This document shows positions 12,790 through 25,535 of a stretch of 64,000 bases of DNA, piece after piece. The stretch covers positions 3,130,001 to 3,194,000 of the forward strand of contig NC_134017.1 in NCBI RefSeq assembly GCF_040712315.1, in the 5' to 3' direction. A program made the translations under genes and the position numbers. The stretch's first letter is position 1. The number at the start of each line of letters is the position of its first letter. Source of the stretch: Castanea sativa (lineage: Eukaryota > Streptophyta > Magnoliopsida > Fagales > Fagaceae). Under the pieces are notes generated by a model. The model saw nothing but the letters and a program-made list of their open reading frames with translations. It did not search any database and was not told where the DNA came from.

Positions 12790-14531
12790 CTCCTTATTAG
12801 ACAGGTAATACTTTTCCTCAACAAAGATCTCGACCTAACTAGCTTGTTTCCGCAGCGCCAATTAGTTGGCCTCTTAAAGTGAACCAACATTACTCATCAA
12901 ATTAAATTTCAAACATAGTACATAGACCCTATAATCAAACTATTTGGTAATAAGTATTTGACACTGAAACCACTCATCCTAGGTGGTCCTAATTGCCTCT
13001 ATTCAAGCAAATTTTGGTGGTCACTATCCAATTTGCTAAGTTAACAAACCTAGAACCTAATTGAGTTTATCGAATAGATCAGTATGAAAGCAACATATTA
13101 AGTAAGGTCGGTCCCAAATTGATACACAGCCCACAAATTGCTTAAGTTGTAGAAGTCATTTTATAGTTCTATACGTCTCTTGTCTCACTTCATTGCCTCA
13201 CTGCATGAATTAGAACCCATTAATAGACAAATGCACCCGAAGTGTTACTTGAAATGATCCAATAATTGATATTAAAAAAAGGAAAAAATAAGATAGAATA
13301 GTTGTAATTGGCTGGAAAGATCTATAGATGATGGCTTTTTGATGTAAATCAAACTTCTTTTCAAAATTGAGTTTAGGCATGTATGTATTAATTTAAAGTA
13401 GTCCACTTTTGAAAAAGCAAAGATTAATGCTCTCGTTCAGGGAACTTTTTATGGCCACCATATTGGCGGCATTTGAGCTACGATTACATGATATGGTGTA
13501 AGCTTTGGAGACTTTTTATTTTTTTTCAATATAAGACTTAAATTATTTTATAATTTCTTTATCATAATTGCGATTGTATCATAATACAAGTGTTAAAGAA
13601 AAACTTTTGAAATTATGTATAAACGGCATGTAATAATTTACAATTTACTATGTTAAAATTGTGACAAAAAATTGTAAAATTATGTGCCGATTCTTTTGTT
13701 TTTTTGGCTCGCAAAAAGAATTCAGCACGCTTTAAATTTGGATAATATTTTTACCTTTCCACCACAAGATGTGACAAAACACGGGTCCTCCACTTACTAG
13801 ATTATGCCAATTACATCAACATCCAACCCTTTTTTTTATTGATGTAATATATACGTACCTCTCTATTTTTCCCTTTTCTATAGCCCACCAGATATACTTT
13901 CTGAAAATTGGAATACATAAGATTAGGGTTTAACATCAACACTAATTTCACACACTAAAATTCTTGCCAAAAAAAGCATATAGGATGTACACATGAATAT
14001 TTATTTTATTTTTTGCATTATCTACACATGAATATATTAAATTAATTACATTATCAACACATACATATTTTTATTTATTAATGTAATAAATTTTCTAGCA
14101 TATTTTATTAATAGCAATTTTTTCAAAACGTCTTTAAAATGAGGTTAAGATAAGAATGAATCAATTATTTTACAAGCCCTGATGGTAAGAAAGAGTTTTG
14201 AGGGCCCTCTTCCTAAGGTTTTAGAGCAATGTTAGGCATGTAATATATTTTTCAACATTATCTATAATTTGTGATTAGAGTAATGTCACTTTTATATGGG
14301 GAACCTAGAGCGAAAATGGTTTGAGCTGCGGGGTTAGCAGCATGTTGTAATTATTTCTTTAAAAAAAAAAAAACTGAAGAGAAAGAAAAGGGGCTGCTGT
14401 GGAAATTTTTGTGCTCAAGATCAAGATGTAATCAATTCTATTTGAAATTAAATATTCATATCTACCAAACTACCGTCTTCCTTGATTGTTGTGGGCCAAA
14501 TTGGAAGATGTAGAAGCTTCATGCTCAATCA

Positions 14532-14562
14532 GTGTGTGTGTATATATATATATATATATATG
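14532..14562. repeat. (GT)n/(AT)n compound microsatellite
   Basis: A short GT run passes directly into an AT run, within the upstream part of duplication copy A. Confidence 0.85.
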
Positions 14563-15171
14563 TTAAATGAAGAGTAGATGGTGGTTGTTGCGGTAGTGAA
14601 AGTGGTGGTGAGTAAAGGGCTGATAATGAATCAACTGTATGTAAATGGAAGTGACAATTTGCTCAAAGTGCTCCAATACAGCAATACTGCAGTTGATATG
14701 TAATCATTACTATGGCCAAGTTTGCATTTAAGATTAAAGGGGACAGACACCAGCACAGTATCACAAAATTACAAGATATTTTTTCTTTATAAGAATGGGA
14801 AGGACTTTCATAACCCACTTGCATAGCTTGATTGCAAAATTTACTATTTCTTCATTTAATACCTGTACACAACCAAATAACTTGGGTTCCACCTATATAT
14901 GTTTAATGTATATATACGCATTAATTGTCCATTAAATTACTCATTCCACAGCACATACCACATGGGGATCAGATTATGTCATTACGAAGATTTTCCTAAA
15001 ATTATAGATTATTGTATGTCTAGTACAAGGAAGAGACTTGGTTTACACACAAAATAGAATTAGATTTGAGCCTATACTAATGGGCTAATATATCTCCAAC
15101 ATCTAGGATTCTAGATAAATGCATAGATTGACTATAGGGCTTTGGGAAACAATGATAGGAATAGGTACTTT

Positions 15172-15343
15172 TAAAAAAAAAATTTTTTTTAGAGAATTTC
15201 AACTTATGACGTTCACTCTTGATGATTCTCTTTGTTATCAGACTAAGACACTAATTGATTTTTAGTATAGGTAGGGATTGAATCTCAAATATTTTATTCA
15301 ACCATCAAAGTCTTTACCTGCTGAGCTAACTGGAACCTATTAG
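15172..15343 (-). mobile_element. tRNA-like SINE
   Basis: It has the same arrangement as 53243-53400: on the minus strand, box A-like TTAGCTCAGCAGGTAAAG, then GAGATTCAATCCC (box B-like), ending AGTTGAAATTCTC. Imperfect flanking repeats GAATAGGTACTTT (about 15159) and GAATAAGTATTTT (about 15344) look like a decayed target duplication. Confidence 0.6.
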
Positions 15344-16237
15344 AATAAGTATTTTGTAGTTTGTATTTATTTATTTTTAATTTTGTGTTTATAATAAATG
15401 AGGATAGGAAATTTAAACCTGAATTCTTCTTATGAAAATAAATTGAGAAATGCTATTGAATTTGAATCACAAAGCATTTGGTTATTTTATTTTTCATAAA
15501 GTACAAATTACTTAATCTTTAGATAAATGCATGAAATTGATCATGGGGTTGTGGTAAACAATTATAAGAGTATTGTACTATGTAATTTACTTTAGAAAAG
15601 ATTTTTTTGTTTTTTAAAAGGCCCTTTAATTGGAATGACGAATCTTGGAATCAAATAATAGTAATTTCACCCAGAGTATTCAAGCACTATTCATCTTTTC
15701 ATCACCTAAAATTAAGATTAGAGACTTGATATTGATTTTTACATATATTTTTTTTATAGGATATAATAAGATTTAAACTTATGACATTCATCATAAATAT
15801 AATAGATTATTGCAATAAGACTAAGATATGATATACAACTTGTTATATTGTTAAGTGCATTTTAATTTTTATCTAACGCTTTAACTTTTTAAAGCTATCG
15901 AAATTTCAAGATTGGATATAGGTATCCAAAGATAAATCATCTGACTAAACACAAACACATAAATTGATCCTATGATCTTTTTATTTTTTCCTTAAATAAA
16001 TATCCTAATATTACAAATATTTTTCTTTAAAAAAAAAATAGAAAGATTACCTTTTCTTTTTATCTTCACTTTTATTACATGCATCCAGTCCTTTTTATTA
16101 TCCACAAATTGCAGTACAATAAATAAAAAATATTGTTTCCTAATCTTATCCAAGTTTGAAATGCATAGGGATAAGGTTTTCCATGTAATTTTATGCAATA
16201 GATAAAGGAGAAAATTGTCTTATAAAATAGTTAAACA

Positions 16238-16330
16238 GCCCACTTTCTCCTTGCCTTCCCTACACCGCGTCGTTTACTCGGAAAAATCCCAAACTCGTTT
16301 TGACTATAAGCAGCCATAATTGGTCCGAGC
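16238..16330 (+). promoter_or_regulatory. Upstream block conserved between the two LOX copies (copy A)
   Basis: About 90 bp ending 405 bp before the ATG, containing ACACCGCGTC and CAGCCATA, recurs at 30866-31105 upstream of copy B, where it is split by about 120 bp of extra sequence. Conservation inside otherwise diverging upstream DNA suggests a retained control region, although simple shared ancestry of the duplicated block is an adequate explanation. Confidence 0.45.
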
Positions 16331-16551
16331 TCTTATATATAGAAGCTTTTGCCTTTTCCTATAAATACATCGAAAGCAAAAGCTCAAAAACAAAAACAAA
16401 AAACACAAGGCAAAACTAAAAATAAAGTGAGATTCACAAGCTCAAATTTAGAAAAACGTGTATGTGTTTGTGGACGGTGAGATCCATAAACACCCACTTT
16501 TTGCTTTTTTCTCATCATTGATATAGTTCACACACTTTGTCTCACTGTTCT

Positions 16552-16559
16552 TATATAAA
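16552..16559 (+). promoter_or_regulatory. Candidate TATA box of LOX copy A
   Basis: The sequence TATATAAA lies 176 bp before the start codon and would give a leader of roughly 150 nt ending in a (GA)n tract. Two further AT-rich TATA-like motifs lie about 200 bp upstream (TATATATA near 16334 and TATAAATA near 16361), so an alternative start is possible. Confidence 0.6.
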
Positions 16560-16672
16560 GGCAAGAGATTCCCTTTGCTGTTCATAGCCAACAACAGCAC
16601 AAACCAACTTTCTCCCTGTTGCTACAGAAAAAAGCTGAAAGCAAACTGTAGAAATAGAGCATTTTTATTTTT

Positions 16673-16693
16673 GAGAGAGAGAGAGAGAGAGAG
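16673..16693. repeat. (GA)n microsatellite in the LOX copy A leader
   Basis: A GA run in the predicted 5' untranslated region, 40 bp before the ATG. Such runs are frequent in plant leaders and may bind GAGA-type factors; no function is shown here. Confidence 0.85.
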
Positions 16694-16734
16694 TCACATA
16701 CAGAATACTGTGTTTTTGTAGTGAAGAAAACAAG

Positions 16735-19700
16735 ATGGCAATGGGAAAAGAATTCATGGGTTGTTCTATAATTGAGAGGTCTTCATTTGTTTCATCAACA
16801 AAAGTGTTTTTGAATCATGGTAAGAGCTTCAACAACAACAACATGTTCTTGGTTAAACCTTTGCAGAAAAGGAGGGTATTGGTGCCTTTGAGGAAGGTAG
16901 TGAAGCAGCCGGTGGTGGCTGCTGTGAGTGAAGATTTGGTCAAAGCTGTGTCTATTGTGTCTGCGCCTGCAGAGAAAGCAGAGAAGTTCAAGGTGAGAGC
17001 TGTGGTCACAGTGAAGAATAAGAACAAGGAGGAGTTCAAAGATAAAATTGCGAAGCATTTGGATGCTTTCACTGAGAAGATTGGAAGGAATATTGTTCTG
17101 CAACTTGTCAGCACAGAAATTGATCCAAGTAAGCCTATTTCAGTATTTCTTCTTCTGGGTGTGTCAGACAACATATTTATAAGTAGTTTTGCCAACCAAA
17201 AAAATAAAAGAAATAGACCATTAAGTTTTTTGTACTTGCAATTTATTCTTCAATTCCAGTCTTTTATCTCTAATTTTGGAATAAAGGATCTAATTCTCTA
17301 ATGGGGTTTCAATATCTTTCCTCTTTTGGTTCCTTAAAGTTGAGATCAATCTGACAATCATATTAATTTAACCTTTCTTCTTTCTTTGGTTGATGTCATT
17401 GTGTGTCTTACTGAATCGGTTTATATTTTTATGTGATATAGAAACTAAAGCACCAAAGACAAGCAATGAAGCTGTGTTAAAAGACTGGTCAAAGAAATCA
17501 AATGTCAAAGCTGAAAGGGTCCATTACACAGCTGAGTTTATTGTGAACTCTAATTTTGGTGTGCCTGGAGCAATCACAGTGAGAAACAAGCATCAAATGG
17601 AGTTTTTTTTGGAGACTATAACCATTGAAGGATTTGCATGTGGTCCAGTCCACTTCCCTTGCAATTCATGGGTTCAATCCAGCAAAGATCATTCAGGAAA
17701 GAGGATATTCTTCTCAAATAAGGTAAAAAAAAAAAAAGAAGCCTCTTTTTTTCTTTGATTGATTCTTTAAATCTCTGTCTATGCAAGTCAACTGGTTAAA
17801 ACATGGAAAGTCAAAACCATAATAACTTGAATCTTTGCTTGGAATAAAATGTTGAATATTTCTCTCTAATTTTCTTTGGTCCAGGAAGTTGAATAAAGAA
17901 TATTCTATGCTTTTTATAGCTGGCTGTTGTTGAATTTCACTTACCATTAAAATACATTTTCACCTGCTCCTCATCCAATTAAAGAAACTAATTTTTAAAA
18001 GAATATTGCATGGTAGGGTTAATTGGACCTTATTCTTTCTTTTTCTTTTTCTTTTTAATTTTTAAATGAAAGGTCTAAATTGGGATATCATAATATTTTT
18101 TTTTTTTGTGGATTAAATCCAAAATATTCAGTCTGTTTGTGTAGTTGATGGGCCACTCCTGGAATGGGCCATGGGTCCAAAATTTGAGCCTAACTACCAA
18201 GAGAGCATTAGATTTATTTGTTTTTTAGGACATAAAAAGCCCATCATAATTCATATGACATAAATGATATAAGTGGAACCTGTGTGACAACAACAAATAT
18301 GAACTTACCATCCCTTTTCCCTCTCTGATTTTTTTACTTTAGTATGATCTTTTTGTTTTTTTGTTTTAAATCCAAGATTAACACTCTTTTGTGATTATAT
18401 TATTTGAACAGCCATATCTGCCAAATGAAACGCCTGGTGGGCTTAGATCGTTAAGAGAGAAAGAACTTAAAGAAATAAGGGGAGATGGGACAGGAGTTAG
18501 AAAATTATCTGACAGGATATATGACTTTGATGTGTACAATGATTTGGGCAATCCTGATAAGGGAATTGATCTTGCTAGGCCAAAACTTGGAGGTGAAAAA
18601 ATTCCATATCCTAGACGGTGTCGCACTGGCCGCCTTCCTATTGATACTGGTGAGTGTTCTATCATCTTTTATTACTGAGTAATGTTAGAGACACAACAAA
18701 TTCCACTTTTTTCACGAGTTAGGAAATTGTGATTGGTGTTACCATATTCACAACACAATAGAAACTGTATTGATTAGGCTTGATGCCTACATATAAAACA
18801 CAAAAATAAAAAGTAATATTTATATTCAAAACCAAATTAAGTCAAATGAAATGACTTCTCATTTTAAATTCAAAGCCAGATTGTAGTTTCATTGATCTCT
18901 TTTTCTACTCCTAATTTTTACTAATAAGTAATTTTTATTTATTTCTTTATTTTTTGTAATGGTCTAAAATTTCTTTATGTTGAATGTGCCACAGATTTGC
19001 ATGCAGAAAGTAGGGTTGAGAAGCCATTGCCAATGTACGTGCCTAGAGATGAACAATTTGAGGAGTCAAAGCAGGACACATTTTCTGCTGGGAGGCTTAA
19101 AGCAGTGCTTCACAACTTAATCCCATCCTTGAAGGCCAGCATTTCAGCTAATAACCATGAGTTCAAAGGATTTGCAGACATCGAAAACCTCTATAGTGAA
19201 GGTGTTCTCCTTAAATTAGGGTTGCAAGATGAACTCCTAAAGAAGCTTCCATTGCCAAAGGTTGTCAGCAATATCCACGAATACAATCGGGGAATTATTA
19301 AATATGACACCCCCAAAATACTATCAAGTGAGTATATTATCTATAACTTTCTATGTTACATTTTAATTTGAAACTTTTTGGATAACCAAAAATATTCTAT
19401 TCAATTTTATTATTATATACCTCCCATACCATGCCATTTTTCCTTCAATGAATTGTCTCTTGGAAGCCAGACTATTGAATTATGAAATGAAATATTCTGG
19501 CTCCTCCAGCTCTAGCTATTGTATGTTTAAATGCAACGAGCCAACTGAGTCTTTATTATTTGTCCTTGGTACCAACAATAAGAATCTTTTTCACTGGTAA
19601 AGTGCATTATCATTATAGACATTTCACACGTTGGGAACAATAGCCATAATGAGTTAATCAAAAGCCATTATTATTATGTATAGAAAATTAATTACAAACG

Positions 19701-21722
19701 AACAAATACATTTATTTATTATGTTGTAGAAGTGACATCAATCACATTCATTGTTATGTTAGTTTTTAAAGCTTTATATTAAAACAGGTAATAACTTTAC
19801 ATTTAATTCCCTTGTGCAGAGGATAGGTTTGCATGGTTGCGAGATGATGAATTTGCCCGTCAAGCAATTGCAGGAATAAATCCAGTTAGTATTGAGAGGC
19901 TTACGGTGTTCCCTCCAAGGAGCAAGCTTGATCCTGAAATCTTTGGTCCCCAGGAATCTGCACTCAAAGAAGAACACATTTTGGGCTCTCTCAATGGCAT
20001 GACTGTACAACAGGTAATTTACATGTTTTTAATCATGGTATCTATGTATGCAAGGTCCTAAATCTACATGACTTAATCAGTTTCTATTCCTAAAATGCTG
20101 ATATATTTCTTTCTTTCTTTCTTTGATAGGCATTGGAGGAAAATAAGTTGTTTATATTGGATCACCATGATGCTTACCTTCCATTTCTCGATCGGATTAA
20201 TGCCCTTGATGGCAGAAAAGCTTATGCAACTCGTACCATATTTTTCTTGACCTATCTTGGGACTCTTAAGCCTGTGGCTATAGAACTTTCCCTTCCACAC
20301 TCAGGACCAAGTTCTCGGTCCAAACGCATAGTCACACCAGCTGTTGATGCTACTACTAATTGGATGTGGCAGCTTGCCAAGGCTCATGTGTGCTCCAATG
20401 ATGCAGGGGTGCACCAACTTGTTAACCATTGGTAAGCTTGACTTTATGATTATGATTATACTATAAATCAATTTGTGTAATAATGTTTAAGAATCATTAT
20501 ATTTGTTTTTGGGTGACTAAAATTAATGCAATGGTGTGGTAATTATTATAGGTTGCGTACACATGCGAGCTTGGAACCATTTATTCTAGCTGCACATAGG
20601 CGAATGAGTGCAATGCACCCTATATTCAAGCTTTTAGACCCTCACATGAGATACACGTTGGAGATCAATGCCTTGGCCCGCCAAAGTCTAATCAATGCTG
20701 ATGGTGTTATTGAGTCTTGCTTCACTCCTGGACGCTATGCCATGGAGATTAGTGCTGCTGCATATAAAAGCTCTTGGAGATTTGACATGGAAAGCCTTCC
20801 TGCTGATCTCATTCGCAGGTATAGTTGAGTTACTGAGTTTATGTGATAGTTTGGAGAAAATTTAAATACAGTTCCTTATATGTTAAACTTTAGGCTCCCC
20901 AATTAAATTTTTGCTTCATTTGATGTGTATGAATCTAATGGGGAACTCTTGTATTGATTATATAGGGGTATGGCAGTACCTGACCCAGCACAACCTCATG
21001 GTCTAAAGCTCCTAATTGAAGACTACCCATATGCCACTGATGGGCTCCAAATCTGGGCTGCAATTGAGAACTGGGTCCGGACCTATGTGAACCGCTACTA
21101 CCCAAATTCAAGCCAAATTTGCGATGATAGAGAGCTACAAGCTTGGTACGATGAGTCTGTTAATGTGGGTCACAGTGATCTAAGCCAGGAAAGCTGGTGG
21201 CCCAAATTGGATAATGTTGATAATCTAGTCTCAATCCTCACAACCCTTATTTGGCTAGCTTCAGCACAACATGCTGCACTTAATTTTGGTCAGTACCCAT
21301 ATGGTGGATATGTACCAAACCGTCCACCCCTAATGAGAAGATTGATACCCGATGAAAATGACCCTGAGTATGCTATTTTCCTAGCTGACCCACAAAAGTA
21401 TTTCCTCTCAGCATTGCCTGGTGTATTACAATCTACAAAGTTCATGGCCGTGGTTGATACACTTTCAACGCACTCCCCTGATGAGGAGTACCTAGGGGAG
21501 AGAACACAACCATCAATTTGGACTGGTGACACTGAAATTGTCGATGCATTTTACGAGTTCTCCGCTGAGATTAGACGGATAGAGAAGGAGATTGATAGGA
21601 AGAACCTCGATACAAGCTTGAGGAATCGATGTGGGGCTGGTGTGTTACCATATGAGCTACTTGCACCTAGCTCAGGACCTGGCGTAACATGTAGAGGGGT
21701 ACCAAATAGTGTGTCAATATGA
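16735..21722 (+). CDS. LOX2: Type-2 13-lipoxygenase, plastid-targeted (LOX2-like), copy A, 8 exons
   Basis: This gene encodes a lipoxygenase that adds oxygen to linoleic/linolenic acid, the first step of plastid oxylipin synthesis. Exons: 16735-17128, 17442-17722, 18412-18649, 18995-19327, 19820-20013, 20130-20431, 20552-20818, 20966-21722. All introns are GT-AG, phases agree throughout, and the sum is 2766 nt (921 aa plus TGA). Residues 1 to about 65 are rich in Ser/Lys/Arg/Asn and look like a plastid transit peptide. A PLAT/LH2 domain follows (about 85-215), then the lipoxygenase domain to the C terminus. Iron ligands are all visible: His580 and His585 (HWLRTH), His772 and Asn776 (QHAALNF) and the terminal Ile921 (PNSVSI). 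The length is typical of plant 13-LOX. The first ATG was chosen; a second in-frame ATG lies 6 nt downstream and would change little. Assignment to the LOX2 type rests on overall sequence character; 13-regiospecificity is inferred from the family. Confidence 0.95.
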
Positions 21723-22110
21723 AGGAAATTTAGACTTACTTTAGTTGGTCACATTTTTCAACATAGGTATATAATAGTGTATTAGATTTTTGAGTTGCAC
21801 AATACTCTGTCTAGATACTAGTCTTTGCACATAACATTTCATGTGCACTTTGTAGTCTCTAATAATATGCTATAAAGCTCATTGGTTAAATAAATAAAGT
21901 TCTTTCGGTCCATTTTGAGACTGAGTATTTGAATGTAGCTTTTGTAAGTCCAAGGTAAGGTCCAGACTAAGACTTGCACACACCATCTGTGGCCTGGTCC
22001 ATAGGTTCATTGGTAGTTTGATGGTATATGGCCGGATAGCAATTCAACAAGGACAGGCCTATGGGCTAAAGTTGAGTCAATTTCAAATTCTCTAAGAAAA
22101 GCACTAATAA
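21723..22110 (+). terminator. 3' flank of LOX copy A with polyadenylation-like signals
   Basis: AT-rich sequence with AATAAAG near 21892 and TGTAGTCTCTAATAAT upstream of it. It is conserved with the 3' flank of copy B (37882-38345), which marks the right end of the duplicated block. Confidence 0.5.
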
Positions 22111-22129
22111 GAGCAAATGGAGCTAAAAA

Positions 22130-22680
22130 TTTTAGCATTTAATACACAATTTCAGAACATGCCCTACATCATTTTTTTTTTTTTTTTCCATTGGCCAAAC
22201 ACTATTCATTTTTTTTTATAATTTCTTTCTCACTCCCTCTCTCTCCACAAAAACACAACAAAAGGCACAAAACCCAGCAAATGCAATGATTTTTTTTATC
22301 CCTTCTTGCTATAGTGAACGACACTGTAGCAAGTTGCCAAGAATTTTTGGCTTTGGCACCATATGTTGGACATTCTTTGGAGTTTGAGGTGTTAACACAA
22401 TTTCACAACACGCTTAGTATCAATTTTTTTTTTTTTTTTTTCCATTTTCATCCAAACATTAATTTATTTTTTACTTCCTCTCTATCACAAAGAGCCAACA
22501 AAAAGCACAAAACCCAACAAATGTAATAAAGTAATATCTTTTTATCTCCTTTTTTTATGGTTTTTTTTTTTATCCCTTCTATTCTAGTAAGTTGCCAAAA
22601 AAACTTTGGACTTTGACACCATTGATGTTGGGCATTTTTTTGGACTTTGAGATGTTAAAAATAACATCATAGCTTTTTTA
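22130..22680 (+). repeat. Two-copy ~246-bp duplication with poly-T stretches
   Basis: Paired landmarks repeat in order: AATTTCAGAACATGCC (22152) with AATTTCACAACACGC (22398), and CACAAAACCCAGCAAATG with CACAAAACCCAACAAATG. A 70-residue open frame across the junction is not convincing. It is probably a duplicated MITE-like unit. Confidence 0.6.
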
Positions 22681-23131
22681 ACGGTGGTTGAACGAGCATT
22701 ATTGCATTCAAATAGTGATTTCTTTATCCAAAAGGACTAAAAAATTATAATTACTATTATTTTAAAGATATATTTTTTCCCCTTTCGCTCTATCTTCACT
22801 TACCTTTCCTCCCATTAAAAAATGAATTAAACCAAGAATAACCGTAGCACCTCTCTCATGGCTACGTGTGGAACAAATTCACTAGTGGCTCTATTTGCAT
22901 TTGTCAAAAAAAAAAAATTATACATGCAAAAAAGAAAAATTATGTAAATAATCATTTTAAACTAATATATTCTGTAACAACCCTAACTTAAAAAAATGTG
23001 TGTGTATATATATTTATATATATTATACTAAATTAAGCGAAACACCTTTACTTGAGAATTATAAGAATTTGAGTTAAATAAATTTAAGATTAATGTTACA
23101 TCCACAATATTTTTACAATAATTTCACAATA

Positions 23132-23455
23132 AGAGTGTGTTTGATTGGAGTTGAAAATAAGGAGGATGGAAAATAAAAAGAAGAAAATAGGGTAGAAAAT
23201 GCTGCTTTTCACTATTTGGTTGGAAAGAAAAACAGGAAAGATAGAAAACAGGGGAGAAAGTTTTCTCCCCTAGGCCCACATTTTTAATCCTCCCAAATTG
23301 AGAGGAAAACATGGAGAGAAAACACAAATGCCCTCTTAAGTCTCACCTAACCCTCTTCTCATCCTTACACTTGATGACTTTTCCTCATCTCATCCTTATC
23401 ATTTTGCCTCTTCTCATCCTTACCTTCATAGCACACCAACGTCAGGTTCGTTTTG

Positions 23456-23487
<32 letters not shown>

Positions 23488-23864
23488 ATGGCTTGATACG
23501 TTTTTGTAGTTACAAAATTTTTTGTCCAATTAAATTTATATGTACACTATTGTAATTTTTACATTATAATGATAAAAATAAAAATAATATAAATTTATAT
23601 GTATGATGTGGTAAATTTTATATTATTTAATGAGTACAAATAAATTTGTTTCTTACATATTATGTAACAATGGTATAACAGTCAATTTATATAAATTACA
23701 TTTTCCATCCTTCCCTTTTTTTCTCTAACCAAACAAAAGAGTTTTTCACCCTCCCACTTTTCCATTCTTCCAACCAAACACACAAGATGGAAAACCAAAT
23801 ATTTTCTATCCTCCCATTTTTCCATCCTCTCATTTTTCCACTCTTCCAACCGAACAGACCTTAA
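23132..23864. mobile_element. Inverted-repeat DNA element (MITE or decayed transposon)
   Basis: The left part GTGTGTTTGATTGGAG...AGGATGGAAAA is mirrored at the right by TTTTTCCATCCTC...CCAACCGAACAGACC. Its middle includes a (CT)n run (23455-23484). It lies in the spacer between the two duplicated LOX blocks. The superfamily is unclear: the GTCTGTTTGGTT-like ends suggest PIF/Harbinger or hAT. Confidence 0.5.
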
Positions 23865-24814
23865 ATCTTATGTGGTAAGCTGTTACTAATTCTAATTCGG
23901 GTTTAATATTGACATGTTTTACCTACCATTAACAGGCTAACAATTTGTTACATAAGATTTATTATGAAATTGCTGTGGTCACTTTATTATTCTCATATCA
24001 ATATATTCAATTAACACTTTATATTTTGTTTGTCTATTTTTTTTTCTTATTCTCTTTGTATTAGTACAAAAAAAATTGTAATATTTCATGTATTTGCGTG
24101 TTTTTTTTTATGATGTTGATATATTCAAATTGTCTCTTTATTAAATTTTTTTATCATTTAAGTTTCTTAGTGACCATCCTAAAACAAATTCCTAGAACCG
24201 CCGCTAAACAAATTTCCTATTCAAATATTCAACCTTAGTAAAAGGTTGAACAAAAACATATAATAATTCAAGAATTTCACTTTCATATTATTATTGAGTT
24301 TGACATAATCAAGAAATTTTATCAAACTATGTGAACCCTTCACTTATATTATTTTCTTTTGTACCTCTTTTTTGGGGTCAAGACTAATGAGATTGGTCAA
24401 TAGCAACGACCCTCAAATGTTAATAGTTGGCGGAAAAACATAAGATATTAGACATATTCCTCGGTTTTCCTCGAATTCTAATAGTTGGTGGTCAAATATA
24501 AGATATTAAACGTATTCCATGGTTTTCATTGATTCTTTGGTCCTAATGAACAAATTTTGCTTGCACGTCCAAGGCACATGCTTGGTTTATTGAAAGACTT
24601 TGTGCAATAATTTGATATATGGTATTAACTATTAAAAATAGATTAATTTGATAATAAAGATTCATCAGAAGAAAAGTGCGTATCAATCATCTTTTTAGTG
24701 TTTCATTATGAAAATTCTTAATGTCTAACGAGGCACAATAAGAAAACAGTACATAAACAAAAGCAATTCTTTTGTGGTGTAAAAATATGTCACAATAGAC
24801 TAATTCTTAATGTC

Positions 24815-25535
24815 CAAGGCATATACTTTTAATAATAGCTCTTTATCATTAGATTAAGACACCAATTTATTTTTTGTGTAGGTGGAGATTGAATTTCAGA
24901 CAGGGTGGTTGATACTGTACCACTACCGGCTGTATCGACCGGTACATACTGTACAGGCCAGTGCACTGGTACCGGTACACTTCTATTTTGTACCGGAAAA
25001 AATACCGGCCGTACCGGACCAAAACACAAAATGCTGTGTTTTTTTTTTATGTTGTTGTAATTGTGGCAGTTTTTGTCTCTAAAATAATCAATAATGAAAG
25101 TATTTTGTAGATAATTTCATTATTTCACCTAACCTTTAATCTTTCAAATTCTTTTACTTAATTTGGATTTGATGTTTGAATTAAGAGTTTCATTTTCTTC
25201 CTTTTTAATTGTTTTACTTGCATAAATTCTAATCTCCAGTTGATCTTTAGGTTGCCGTATCAATCAATACACAATAGTTGAAATGGAAGATATTTATGAG
25301 ACTAAAAGTTGGAGAGTCTGTGTGTGTATGTGTGTGTAAATAGAGATTTTTTGTGTGTGTGTGTATTAAATATATATAAAATAGCAGTAAACCCGAAACG
25401 GTACACTGGTATTGACCGGTATCTGAAATATATCCTACCGGTGGCCAAACTGGTACAGCCTCTAGTACGGTATTGACTTCTTTGATCTCAGATCTCTTAT
25501 ACAACCATCAAAGACTTCATCAGTTGGGTTAACTA
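24815..25535 (-). mobile_element. tRNA-like SINE split by a later insertion
   Basis: The outer parts (about 24815-24900 and 25485-25535) together give one SINE of the 53243-53400 family, reading on the minus strand from TTCTAGTTAACCCAACTG to AAAGAGCTATT. A TACCGG-rich element occupies the middle. Confidence 0.65.
24901..25484. mobile_element. TACCGG-rich inverted-repeat element (584 bp) nested in a SINE
   Basis: The left arm (GATACTGTACCACTACCGG...) and the right arm (...CAGCCTCTAGTACGGTATTGAC) are imperfect inverted repeats of about 80 bp, full of ACCGGTA motifs. Flanks are ATTTCAGA (24893-24900) and ATCTCAGA (25485-25492), an 8-bp target duplication with one change. The interior holds a (GT)n run and encodes nothing. 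Confidence 0.7.

Larger units (their letters stand above)
10110..22110 (+). repeat. Segmental tandem duplication, copy A (contains LOX copy A)
   Basis: Matching landmarks occur in the same order and orientation in both copies: about 10200-10430 with 24290-24560, 11260-11400 with 26830-27190 (interrupted by a MITE), 11730-11880 with 27230-27340, 13190-13330 with 27530-27680, 13720-13810 with 27850-27960, the whole LOX gene, and the 3' flank to about 22110 with 38345. Boundaries are approximate because similarity fades in low-complexity sequence. Confidence 0.85.

Noticed and set aside
16795..17195. Minus-strand open frames opposite LOX exon 1 (and the same at 32001-32314)
   Set aside because: Shadows of the coding strand. 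They show Cys/His/Ser-rich reverse-complement composition, and the plus frame encodes the lipoxygenase.
18391..20061. LOX exons read as separate small genes
   Set aside because: Splice junctions and phases join all eight exons into one 921-codon frame; the extra codons at each end of the open frames are intron.
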